Shown here in pieces: positions 20,775-34,858 of a stretch of DNA of 64,000 nucleotides. Below the pieces are notes generated by a model. That model saw only the letters and a list, made by a program, of their open reading frames with translations, searched no databases and was not told the origin of the DNA. Both the position numbers and the translations under genes were made by a program. Within the stretch, counting starts at the first letter, position 1; each line of letters opens with the position of its first letter. This DNA comes from Cycas panzhihuaensis. Lineage: Eukaryota > Cycadophyta. The stretch lies in the NCBI GenBank assembly GCA_023213395.1, contig CM041465.1:138949741-139013740 (forward strand). Reading direction: 5' to 3'.

Positions 20775-21231
20775 TGATTGAAGTTATAATTAAGTTGTAA
20801 TAAGAAGTCATAGTTACAACTAAGTTATAGTCAAAGTCATAATTGCAATCAAGTTTAATTAGAATTACAATTACAATTGGGTCGTAGTTGGAGAATAGTT
20901 ACGATCATATTACAATTGAGTGACCGTTGTGATTGCATCGTAGTTGAACAACAATTACAAATATATCACAATTGGAGTTGCAATTGCAACTAGATCACGG
21001 TTGAGTGACAATTATAATTATATCGCAGTTGGAGCCGCTGTTGCGACAAGATCATAGTTGAGTCACAATTTTAACTAGATCATAGTTGAGCTACAATTAC
21101 GACTAGATTGTAGTTAAACAACAATTGTGACCAGATCATAGTTGAACCATAATTGTGATTAGATCATAGTTGGAGCCATGATTGTGACTAGATTGTAATT
21201 AAAACTATAATTATGATCGAATTGTACTTAG
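20775..21231. repeat. Degenerate 28-bp minisatellite, about 16 units
   Basis: Units are 28 bp, a few 29 bp, of the form GATCATAGTTGA..CACAATTGTGACTA. The six or seven units from about 21048 to 21220 keep strict phase, and earlier units are more diverged. Each unit is nearly palindromic: TCATAGTTG is mirrored by CAATTGTGA in the same unit. There are no unique spacers, so it is not a CRISPR array. It lies between Gypsy-T LTR part B and the large microsatellite. Confidence 0.85.
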
Positions 21232-21315
21232 ATAAATGAATGTAAACTAGCCATTTTGATATTTATATTATACCATTTTTGTTATGTAACCAATAGTGGT
21301 TGAACTATTGGTCTT

Positions 21316-23816
<2,501 letters not shown>

Positions 23817-25879
23817 AAAGGGACTTAGTTGAGTTAGCAAATACATGAAGCACAAGCCTAAGGGTTTGATAAACACTAGTTAATTGATAGATGACCATGA
23901 GGAAATATCTATAAAGGATGATGTTAGAGAGTTAAGTATGAACAACATTTTGGATTGCACTAATAATGATTGCATATTTAATTAAGCTATTTATGACCAA
24001 AGGGTTAAAAGTCATGTATTCATGATGACTTGGTGAAAATGAGCTCGAATGGCCTAGGTGGTAACGAGAGGCCCAACGTTTCCTCAATTTCTCCTATTTG
24101 CACGGATGAAGAATGCCATGGATGTAATCATGACTTGTGTATGGTTTACGAAGAAGTTGTCTAATAGATAGAGGAGAGCAAAAAATGATTAAGGAAAAGG
24201 TGATTAGGTGAAACCTTAAATAAATAAGGGCATTTGTGAGTAGCACATGGGTAGGAGGCGATAATCACAATAAGGTTTGATCTAGGGAAGAGCCTTAGCA
24301 AGCTAAATAACACCAAATTTGAAAGACTTAGAGGGCACAATCAATCCAGATTCAAACTACTAAGTAACAGGTAGGAATAAGGTTGTCATGTGACTTATCC
24401 TAGATGCTAAGATAATGTTATTAGAGGGATAACCATCTCTTTACCTATTACTGATGTTAAACCTAATTTCACTTGATTTTGCATGATAGTGTCAAGTAAA
24501 ATTTCATTGTTAGAGGGGATTGGTAGTCCACAATTAGGATATAAAGTTATTGAATAATCCATATGACCTAGACTTGAACTACCAACTAGTAGGTAGAAAC
24601 AAGACTAGCACATAACCTACCTTGAATGCCAAGGTGGTGGTTTATGATGATTAATAACTAGGAATAAAGACAGGGCATGTTATTTGGGTAATATTTACAT
24701 GGAGTGGAAGGATCATACGATTCCCCATTTGACTTAGGGAAATAAGGACATCTATAACTAATATACCTTAGATTAACAATGCACAAATGTAAATTTATGT
24801 GGGGTTGTAATGTAGATGAGGAGGGGATGGTGAGAGAGGAAGGGGAAAATAAGAGGTCTAAATATGTTGTGGTTGGGTAATTAAGATAAAAAAGAAGTAT
24901 CATAAGCATGGGGGCATTGATTAATAATTGCAAAAAATGATACTATAAAGTGTGTAAAATATGGTAAAAAAGGGGAGCCAACAAAGACAAGCAATGCTAG
25001 GGAGCGAGAAGGAGGTAAAAGGGGACTTTCAATGAATAGAAAGTTGTTAGGCTAAAGGGGCCTTAATAAGCAAGTGATTTTTAATGAAAGTACATGGTCT
25101 CAAAAAAGACAAGGGAAAACATGCTATAATGCTAAATAAAAGCAAATGAGTTATAAAACTCACAAAACTACCAAAATTATAGAGAAAAATAAGATCAAAT
25201 AGAAGAGACATCTAATGAAATGAAAATCAAATAACCTTGAAAATTATAAAAAGGATGAAAACCCTATCATTTTTCTCAAACCATATTTGAAACAAAAATC
25301 CACCTACAAGGGAGATTTACTTGTTATGGAAGAACCAAGCAATCGTTTAATGAGCTGTAAGTTGCAGAGGGGAGCTAGTGACATTATGGATCCATGATAA
25401 GTTTATCTAGTGAGTTTCAATGGTTAATTTTTTAATTTGAAGAAAAAATAGAGTAGGTTTTCACAAGAGAGTTTTCAATGTCAAAATTTATTAAAAATAG
25501 TTACATGGGCTGCAAATCACTCCTAGTTTCTTAGAAGTCGAGGGCATGGGTGCTCAATGAGATAGTGAGATAATTTTTAATTGCTAAAAATTCTTTGTTT
25601 GATTGAAATATAAGTTTTTATTTTATTTTTTCATATTTAACTAATATTAGGCCACCCAAAATTTTGATATATCGTTAAATAATTTAGCTTTATGGACCTA
25701 AGTTTAGTAGCATCAATGGAATGTTGGAAATATCATACTACTAAACTTAGAAAATAAGAAAAAAAGTGTTTTTAGTGAAATAAATGATTTATGAAGGCAA
25801 AATTAAATAAAAAGGGATTTATAAAAGGCGTACGTGATACTTTGGATAGGAATTAATGAATTATTGGGTTTTTAATAAA
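23817..25879. other. Gypsy-T 3' non-coding region, left part
   Basis: This 2.1-kb AT-rich stretch lies between the microsatellite and the possible antisense ORF. I see no motif, LTR end or repeat. A 91-codon minus frame at 24658-24933 has no recognisable domain. Its position between integrase and 3' LTR suggests it is the long 3' untranslated region that Tat elements often carry. Confidence 0.45.
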
Positions 25880-27350
25880 GACTTCACTGTATCAGATGTA
25901 GAGATAATGATGGCTACATGTTGTGAGAGGTGAGGAATAGATTGACAAATAATGATAGGGCCACACTACAATGGTGTGGGATATTATGAGCCCGCTTCAC
26001 TAACCTTCTAGCGACTGACACTAGATTGCTCACAAACTTGATTAGCCACTAGGTGCTAAAGGCTAATATTTATAGGTTTAGGGGGATAGGTGACCTATAA
26101 CTTGCCTTAGGTGGCATCCCAAGGATCTTGGGGGTTTCATAGAGAGGGAGGAAGGTGAGGGTAGCCTCGATGGCAATAAATAGAATGTGAGGGTAGGCTC
26201 TACTTACTTGACCTATTTAGTAGATCATTAGCTCCATAATAGAGTAAACATATAACCCATACATAGGGTAAACAAAATGCCTTTGGGATGGAGGGTGCTT
26301 GCGATGATGTTCCTATTTTGCATTTCCAACTAACAAAACTATACATGTGTTCCTAGAGGATGGATCTCAATGATTAGGCACTATGAGAGGGGAACAGGAT
26401 TCAACTAGGCCTTATTGATTGTTAAGTATATGCATGAGCAATTGACCAACATCCAATGGCTTAGTAGAGGGGGAATTTCATATTATTCAATTTTGCAAGC
26501 CTAACTCTTTGATCATATGAGTATTACACAACCTAAGGGGTGATGAGAGATCTTAGACCAAATGATCTAGTAATAAACTAGTGAAGGATGAGGTCATAAC
26601 AAAGACAAGTTAGGGAAAGCATAGTCATGTTAGTGGGGAAACTAGCATTAGACTGAGCTACACTAACTAATTTGGCTGATTATTTATATGTTGGGATTAC
26701 TTGGGCCTCTCGCAAGGAGGCAAGTGATGGAGGAGATGATTGGGCAAGGTAGGATAGGGATGGAGAGAGTCCACGATAATGCAAGGGTGAGGGAGAGGTC
26801 CTTATATATAATGATGAGCATCATGCCACACTATAAGAGTGGGGAGGAGGAGGTGATAGTGGATAAGGAGCAAGTGACATGACGAGTAAATATATCCTAG
26901 ACTTATCAATCTACTATTTAATTTACTTATTATTTTAGCTAATTACTTTAACTAATATGAGACTAATGCAAGTTAGGTTTATTATAGGAGGACATGTGAT
27001 TAATTAAGCAATGATCCACTAAAGCCTCAATGTTTTTTTATCATTCACTTAATACTCATGGCAACTATCGGTTTGGAGCCTAGTAGAGACATTAAGATGT
27101 AGGGAGGACAAGATCTATATGGTATCTGCCTATAGAGCTCAAGAGATATAATAGGCCATGGATAGGAGGTTGAGGTATTTAGGGCAATAGGTAATTGATC
27201 TTCATGCCATGAACTCCATCTTAAAGGAGGATTTAGTGATGATGAAGAGTATACTCCAGAGATTAGACATCCAACCACTCTTATCAATGGGCTTAAAGGC
27301 AAGGACCTAAGATAGTGGAGGCAAGTAAGGTGATAGGGTTGGCCCATCAC
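25880..27350 (+). pseudogene. Possible antisense ORF remnant of Gypsy-T
   Basis: On the strand opposite to pol, stretches read like a decayed protein: WCGIL.ARFTNLLATDTRLL and GGIPRILGVS (about 25975-26140), FLFCISN.QNYTCVPRGWIS and ALLIVKYMHEQLTNIQW (about 26310-26460). A Leu/Met-rich stretch NSILKEDLVMMKSILQRLD near 27205-27265 could be a coiled coil. Some Tat elements are known to carry an antisense ORF between integrase and the 3' LTR, so the position fits. Many stops occur and other frames are also partly plausible, so the call is weak. The 64-codon frame at 26688-26882 lies in this interval. Confidence 0.33.
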
Positions 27351-28189
27351 ACAACATATAAGGTAGCTAGCATTGAGGGTTAATATGAGAGAGGGGAGTA
27401 CAAGGGGATGTGTGCATCCACTTAATAAATGCAGGGAGTGTTGATTAAGGAGGATTGTCTCTACACTTATTCCCCCTATTTAATGGAAGGTTAACCATAT
27501 GTATGATAGGTACCAAAGGTAAGATGTTTTGGTAGAGAATGGAGCTTCAAGAGGAGGTGAGGAGCAACAAAGAGCAAGTAGGGACAAGCCATAAGGGGTG
27601 TTCCTTCTAAGTTGAGAGTTGCCTACTAAAGAAGACAACTAAAGTAATCATTTGCAAGAGACAACATGTAATGTAGTGAGAGTGACTTGGACCTTGTTGA
27701 CCTCCCCTTCCAAAAAGATGGTAGGACTTTATTTGTAGTGCCTACAAAACATAGTGTGGGAATCCATTGACATCATGCATACCCAACTAATGTTCATTTA
27801 AATGTTGTTTCCTATAGGGGATGGTGTCCATTGTAAAAAGGACTAAAGGGCTCTTCTGCTAAGGATAATGAATCATGATACTATAGTGACTAGGATCCTT
27901 CAACCATAAAGACATCAAGGAAGCCATTAACTTGGCCTTTTATTAGCTTCTCAAAGTCATTCTCCTCTTTTTGAGGACATAACTCAATTTGTTGTTTTAA
28001 TTTTTACTCTTAAAAACTTAGAACATAAAGGTATAAGAAAGTGAAGATGACTCTAAGTAATAGGTGTAGGGAAAGGAATATAGATGTAGTTTAGACTTGT
28101 TTCAAAGTGTAACTGCTCTTAAGCACTAGGTTGGGGGAAAAAGTGATAATTTATACTTGTGCCAAGGTACATTTTAGCTTAAGCTTATT
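27351..28189. other. Gypsy-T region downstream of integrase
   Basis: This 0.8-kb stretch directly follows the integrase C-terminus on the minus strand. No domain, repeat or LTR boundary was seen. Confidence 0.5.
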
Positions 28190-31100
28190 ATGATGCAAGG
28201 AGGTGATGAGCTACACATAGTAGAGGCAAAGGAACTAAGAGTTAACATGACTCTCAAGCTCACTCCTATTCGTCATCCACATATGATAAGTGCCATTGCT
28301 CATATCTTTAATTACAAGAAAGGGACCTACCCACTTAGGTGCAAACTTCCATAGTTTTCCATGGAGTTACTTGAGTTTGAGCATGTTATCACCTATTTTA
28401 AACTTGTGCGGTTGTAGGTTCCTATCATAGGTAGCTTAGGATTTATTCTTAGAGGAAATATTATTTTGAAATGCACCAAGTTACATTTCGTTAAGATATT
28501 CAAGTTTGAGCAAGTAGGCTTTGCATGGCTACTCATCGTCAGTAAACTCTTGGACTGAAATGTGAATAGAGGGGATCTGAACTTTAAGAGAGAGGATGAC
28601 TATGGTAACATAAATAAGGGAAAAAGGAGTCATCCCTATAGCATTCTAAATTAGGGTATAATGAGTTTAGAATACTAGAATGAGTTAGGTTTGCTAGTCT
28701 CTTTAAGAGGCAAAAATGGTTTTGACCAAGATCTTAGCTAGTGTCTCGTTGAAAGCCTTAATTTGGTCATTCATCTAGGGGAAGTATAAGGATGAGATAC
28801 GATGAGTGATAAAAAGCTTGACACATAACTCATCAATGTCCTTATTGCCAAGGGAGGGGTGCATTATTAGTAATGATGATGTTAGGGACCTCAAAGCAAC
28901 AAATAACATGGTGAAAGATGAAGGTCACAATGACCTTTCAAGTAATAGAGGTGAGTGGACTCGCTTTACTCCACTTAGTAAAATACTCCATGCTAGTGAT
29001 GATGAACTTATGGGTAGTGGAGGAAGGAGGATGTATTTGTTTAACGAGGTCTAAACTCCATTGTAAAATGGGTCAAACCGAGATGATACCCCTCATAGAG
29101 GTGGAGGGCTAGTGAATCAAATCAATATGAGCTTGGCACTTGTCATGCTTACAAATATAAATGTAGGTGTTTAAAAAGAGTGTAGGTCAATAATAGCCCA
29201 TATGGAAGATATATTAAGCTATGCCATAGCCACCAAAGTACCCATCGTAAATGTTGTTGTGACAGTCACTCAAGACAGTTTGAGTCTAAAGGGGAGTGAA
29301 GCATTTAAGCATGATTCCATTGAAAGAACGCTTATAAAGTGTGTCCTTTAGGAGAGTATGATGTTGTGATGTAGCCTTGATTTTCGTTATGCTCTTATAG
29401 TTGGTGTAATTAGTGTAGGACTAATCTTATAAGAAGTAAATGATATTAGTGTACCATCCTGAATTATCCTTAATGACGTTAATATAAAGGATGTATTCAT
29501 CAAGAAGGGAGTCATCCAACTTCCTGTTTGATTCACTGGGTAAAGGGGAAGTCATTAGCTCTTTCATAAAAGCCATGCCTTTTTTAGATGTGTGGTTAAT
29601 TATCCTAAAATTAAATTCTTGTAAGAGAAGGGCCTATTTACCCCCATGACTAGTAAGAATAAGGTCATTTTGAGCGATGACCCTTATAATGTTATCTAAG
29701 AGATAATAATGTAGTTTTTTAGTTATGAATACTAGGGTAAGACACTCCTACTTAATAAGAGAGCAGTTGATTTTGATGCCAGCTAAGGTCTTGTTAATAG
29801 AATGGGTGATGCATTCATAACCAAAGTTGCCCTCTTGGGCCAACATGCCCCTAAGGGATTCTTTTGTAACTAAGGTATAAAGGATGAAGGGTTTGTTAAA
29901 ATAAGGAGTTGTTAGAACTAGAGTAAAAACATGCTCTCCTTCAGCTTATCAAACAATTGTTAGATTTTTTAAGTCCAATGAAATAATATACCCTTTTTAA
30001 GAAGGTTGTCAAGGGGCTTAACATTCAATGCAAAGTTGGTAAGGAACCTACAAAGAAAACCTAATTGCTCTAAAAAAGATTTTAACTATTTTTAAGTGGT
30101 AAGTTGAGGCATATTAATGATGACTTTGATTTTATCAAGAACAATATGCATGCCTTCTCTTGAGATGATATTACCTAGGATTCTATTAGAGGTGCTGATA
30201 AAGATATACTTGAGAGGGTTAAGATAAAGTTGGTATTTCTTACATTACTCAAATATGACCCAAAGTTTATGAATGTGGTCTTTGTGACTCTTGGAGTGTC
30301 TGAGTAGATCATTTAGGTGTGTCAAGCTTGTAGCCTATTAAGTTGTAAAAGATATAATGCATTGCTATCTAATAAGTGGTATTATCATTTTTTAGGCCAA
30401 AGGGCATGACTTTATATGCAAAAGTCCCCCAAATAGTAATGAATGTATCTTATGGTGGTCCTCAAATGTGATAAGGATCTAGGTATAATGTGAGAAACCA
30501 TCCATAAGGAGCATAACCCCAAAGTCAATAGATTGACCAAGGATTTGATTGATAAAAGGTAAAAGGAAACTGTCTTTTGGGCATGCATTATTAATATCCC
30601 TAAAGTTAATATAAATGCAAATAAAGTTAATTTTTTTCTAATGAAATCAATATTGGAAACCCATTTGGAGTAATTAAATGACTTAATGAATCTAGCCTTA
30701 AGAAGATTCTTAATTTCTAATTTGATGGTGCTTGAAAGTCTAGGGTGGATAAGACATTGACATTGGCACTTGGGCTTAACCCCTAAAAGAGTAGTGATAT
30801 AATAGATAACTGCATCAATATGAAGTCCATTTATGTTGGAGTAAGTCCACACAAAGATAAAAGAGAACTCAACGTAGAGTTCCTTTATTTGTTGGACTTC
30901 TTTCGAGGAGAAATCAACCCCCATGTCAATGATATAATGTTCAATAGTAATGCTAAGATCGTCATCGATGGTATTTCCAATGAGTAAGGTATTACCCTCC
31001 TTGAAGTGATGAGGGGTTAAGTCTATAAGAAGAGATGTTGACAAGGTCTCTTGGGCTTTATAAGCTAAAGGAGAATTGGGATGAATATACTTGGTAAAGC

Positions 31101-32374
31101 CAAGTTTTTTATAATTAAGGAGTGGGCTAGGAGATGAACCAACAAGTTGTTCAAGAATAGCTTTATCATTCTCAAATTGATTTAGGTTACATATAATCTG
31201 ATTAATCATATAAATATCCTTGATCTTGATCCTTTTACTTGTACTAGGCTCCTTATTTTAGTAATATTGGTTAAAGCCAAGTGATATAAAGGGTGGCTTA
31301 AACTCATCCTTGTTTAGGAGGGCATTGACTAAAGAAATTTGTTGTTGTTGGGGTTCATGGCATCGACAGACCACCTAAAGCTCCCCCTCGTGAATGAACT
31401 AGAGCTCACCAAAGTAGGAAGAACAAATGACTTTCATGTGATTGATCCAAGGCCTACCTAATAACATATTACAGTCAAGATTAAGGTTGATAATTGTAAA
31501 TTTTATAACAATTATTTTACCTTAGAGGGTCATAAGAAGGGAAACTTTACCTATAGTGACTATTTATACTTCATAATATGCCTAACATACCTAGTTAATA
31601 GGCTTAAAAATATAAATGCCAAGGGGTTCCAACATGCAAAGCACGAAACCTTCATCGATAATACACCTGTTAATGGTCTATTCCCCTCATATCACACAAA
31701 TGAAGAATATAGGAATGTTCTAGCACTCATTGTATTTGCTGAGTTGGGAAGGATAAAAGGAAATAAGAGGTTTAAAAGAATTAGGTTGTTCAACACTAAG
31801 GTATTGAGTAGATGTTGCTTTTATTTTAGGTAATTCTTAAGAAGGATAAGTATGCAAATACCTACAAACATAGACTTAAGATTCTTAATAATGGAAAGCC
31901 TTTTATTTTGATGATGTGGAGGAGAACAAGATAAAATTTGACCTTAATAAGACGTATAAGGATCTTATGAACCTCCTTAATTGACTTAGAAGATGAGTTG
32001 GTCTTGAAGTTCTTAGACTTCTAGGTATTACCGATGAAGAGATTTGCCATTGCTACCATGTTAATAGTCTTGACAGGTGGCTCTTCATCATCTTTTGGAG
32101 GAGGTTTTTGGTTATGATGATTAGTTTTTCTTCTTCAGGTATGCTTGGTAGGAGTGAGAGTTTCTTTGTTCTTAGACTTAGAGCTAGTGGACATATCTTG
32201 ATCCTTGGTGAGACCATTCCTTTATATTTGTCTTAATTGTAAGGGAAAGGATTTGTATAAACCAACAAATCCTTATTTTGATGAGTTGGTTGCTTAGGTG
32301 AAGGGTATATCCTACTAAGCTACTTAAGCTTATTGTGTTTAGAATGGCCATGAGTGTTTGTTTGGTGATATGTT
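28190..32374 (-). pseudogene. Gypsy-T protease, RT, RNase H and integrase remnant
   Basis: Read right to left from the Copia-C insertion. A Ser/Lys-rich gag-protease linker is followed by protease CNMLLGRPWINHMKVICSS (about 31440-31500). RT begins within the 266-codon frame at 30412-31209, with FSFIFVWTYSNINGL, IHPRLSSTIKLEIKNLL and KSFNYSKWVSNI, the order seen in Tat elements; the 'CPKD' segment is degraded. RNase H should lie around 29300-30000 but is hard to read. Integrase core (about 28860-29200) shows LQWSLDLVKQIHPPSSTTHKF, EYFTKWSKASPL and IIITNN, where TDNG reads TNNA. The C-terminal GPF module FAPKWVGPFLVI is near 28325-28365. Stops are dense; only RT has a long open frame. Confidence 0.82.
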
Positions 32375-32702
32375 TGTTAGAATAATGCCCATATTGGGGC
32401 TCATATCTACCTTGGGTTGATTACCCACATTGGGGTGATAACCTAGATTGGCGACAATATTGTGATGGAATTATATCAGATCTTAACCACATTATATTAG
32501 ATCTCAGCGGTAATATATCCAATGCTTATCAATGCTAATCGGTGGTAGACTTTGAGTGGTATGCCATATCCTTCTCAGTCCTGCTTATTTATTCATGAGG
32601 TTTGAAGAGGCTAGTATTTATCAACACCACCACTTTCATAGGATTGATGGTTATCTCTTTTCTACATTCTCATTCTATTCTCTCTGTCCCTTGATTTTGT
32701 CA
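32375..32702 (+). repeat. 5' LTR of Copia-C
   Basis: It starts TGTTAGAATAATGCCC and ends TGATTTTGTCA. A degraded primer site CGGTATTAGAAC (32705-32716) follows after a 2-nt spacer, differing from TGGTATCAGAGC at three positions. It aligns without gaps to 38514-38841. Confidence 0.92.
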
Positions 32703-32716
32703 TTCGGTATTAGAAC

Positions 32717-34858
32717 TTCATTTAGGAATTCAGATCCATCTTCTCTATTTGCATTGCATCATTCAGGCATTCAAAGCTATTGCTGAAAGAGTTTAGAGCC
32801 ATGTTTGAGAAGCTATCTAAGGAGGAGTTATGAAGAGTTTGTCACACACATCATTGGTAAATGTACTCTCTCTATTAATTTAGTTTATCATTTATATTAT
32901 TTATAGCTCTCATCTTTGTATTTAGTCACTCACCCATTTTTATACCTAGTTCATTTCTACATAATATTCGTTATTCATTTGGGTGCATATGTAATATCAT
33001 TGTATTTAAGCCATAAAACTCCTATGGCATTAGTTGGTCTATTAGTTTATTTGCATTAGAAAAAAAAAAAAAAAAAAGTATCTGTTGAGCCATTTCTCAT
33101 TAGTATTTCCCTAGTCTTGTTGTCTCCTCCTGTTGATCTCTATGTTTGTATGATGCTTGGTGGGCATTATGTGTATGTCTTTTCTGTTAGCATCGTTGAC
33201 TAAGGGCCTTTTATATACATCATATTCCATGGCAAATATAATTTCATATACTAAAGTACTACTTGTAAAGAGCTTCAAAGGATCTAGATGTCACCTATTT
33301 TTAGCAATAATCAACAAAATTGTGATACCTCTTTGGAATCCTCTTGGCACCTTTATAAACCTTTTGTGTTGCTCTACATTTTGAAGTCCACGGTGCGTGT
33401 CTCCTCATTATTACATCTTCATTGACTACACATCATGGATCCATAATTGATTACATAACACTAGCAATTGTTGTATTATTCTCTACATAGGATATAAATA
33501 TTTATGCTCTTTCCTTTATTTTAGTAGCTATATCTATGCCCTTTATTTATTATGTCTATACTTTATTTGACTGAGTAACATCTGTTAGCTACACTTCACT
33601 TTTTCTAGATTTGAACATTTGAAATATTTGAGAAATTATGATCGTAATATATCCGTTAATATGTTTTTTTTCATAGCTTTCTAAGGAAATATTTATATTA
33701 ATTTTTAACATGTATCATTCACGGTTCTTTATTTTTCACTAGCAATTATTCACATAAATAATGCATCCTCCATGGCAATATTGATTGCATATGTAAACTT
33801 TATATATTTCACATTTTATTTGGCAATCAGAGCTACTAATCTCCACTCAAATGGTATTGCCTTTAAGACACCTTATGCACAGTTTGATAGCCATTAATAA
33901 GTTTGGAATTGCATTACATGGTGTTGCATTGCATCTTTTATGGTTGCATTAAGTATATATGTCTCCTCTTCTTATGTTCAAGGCATTGTGGTCTAAATTA
34001 TTGATCTGTTAGATTTGGACATCCTTTTTTGGTTAAAGTATTTGTCTTCTTTTATTAGATGATATATTTTATATGTTTTATAAATGAAGTACTTAAAATT
34101 CTTTTTGAGCCTTGATGCCCCACAGCCTCCTTTATTGAACAACCTATAGATCACATAGTAGCACTCAAGTGACTAGGAGTCATTTATCAAAAGAGGCTAA
34201 GTCATTTTCAAAGATGTAGTTTCAAAATTAGCACTTGTTTATGCTTCAGTAGCCATATCTATCACCAATGAAGTTAGATTTTAGTTCTGTTAGCTTGAGG
34301 ATGATGTATACTTCTATCCGAACAAAATAAGTGGTCACACAATGATATTTGGTTTCCATTTAATTAATGATTGAAATTGATGTAAAATTTCTTGAGCCCT
34401 ATATACTAAAAGGCTGATTTTTCCTTAGACATTTTAATGTATAACTTGGCCATCTTATGTTAGAATTAAGTGTCGTCTAAGGTGTTGGACTCTTTTTTTA
34501 GTTCTCTATTGAGTGGATAATATTTTAAAAATTTTTGATGTCATTTAATGTAATTTTTTTATGACCAAAGTTGGTGCTAGCTTTGGGCTTCCTACATGAT
34601 CAACCTTGTATAAACTAGTAAAATTTTAGTTTGTAACATATATTAATATAAAAAATTTGCTTTGGAGGTGGTTAAGTCCCAATTGGGACATTTGTCTAAG
34701 TCTCAAAGTTGAAGTAAGACAAGTCTTGATTACCCTTGAGTGTCTTTTTATTGCATTCTTTTAGTGCTTTCTCAACATTTTCTTTCAAGTACTTTACTTT
34801 TCAAATAATTACTTTTAAAGGCAAATTTCTGATTATGGCATAAAACATTAGTAATATT
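32717..34858 (+). other. Copia-C leader with internal poly(A) tract
   Basis: This 2.1-kb leader is long for a copia element. It holds an 18-A run at 33060-33077, which may be the tail of a small retroposed insertion, though I found no target duplication. Frames at 32556-32786 and 33157-33384 have no motif. No other structure was seen. Confidence 0.5.

Noticed and set aside
20775-21231. Regular 28-bp repeats resembling a CRISPR array
   Set aside because: Units abut without unique spacers, the repeats are degenerate, and the context is plant retrotransposon DNA.
27045-27350. 101-codon minus-strand frame as a gene
   Set aside because: No similarity that I recognise; it lies opposite the better-supported plus-strand text in the Gypsy-T 3' region.
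28806-29112. Two plus-strand frames of 82 and 64 codons
   Set aside because: They are the reverse complement of the Gypsy-T integrase core, which reads clearly on the minus strand.
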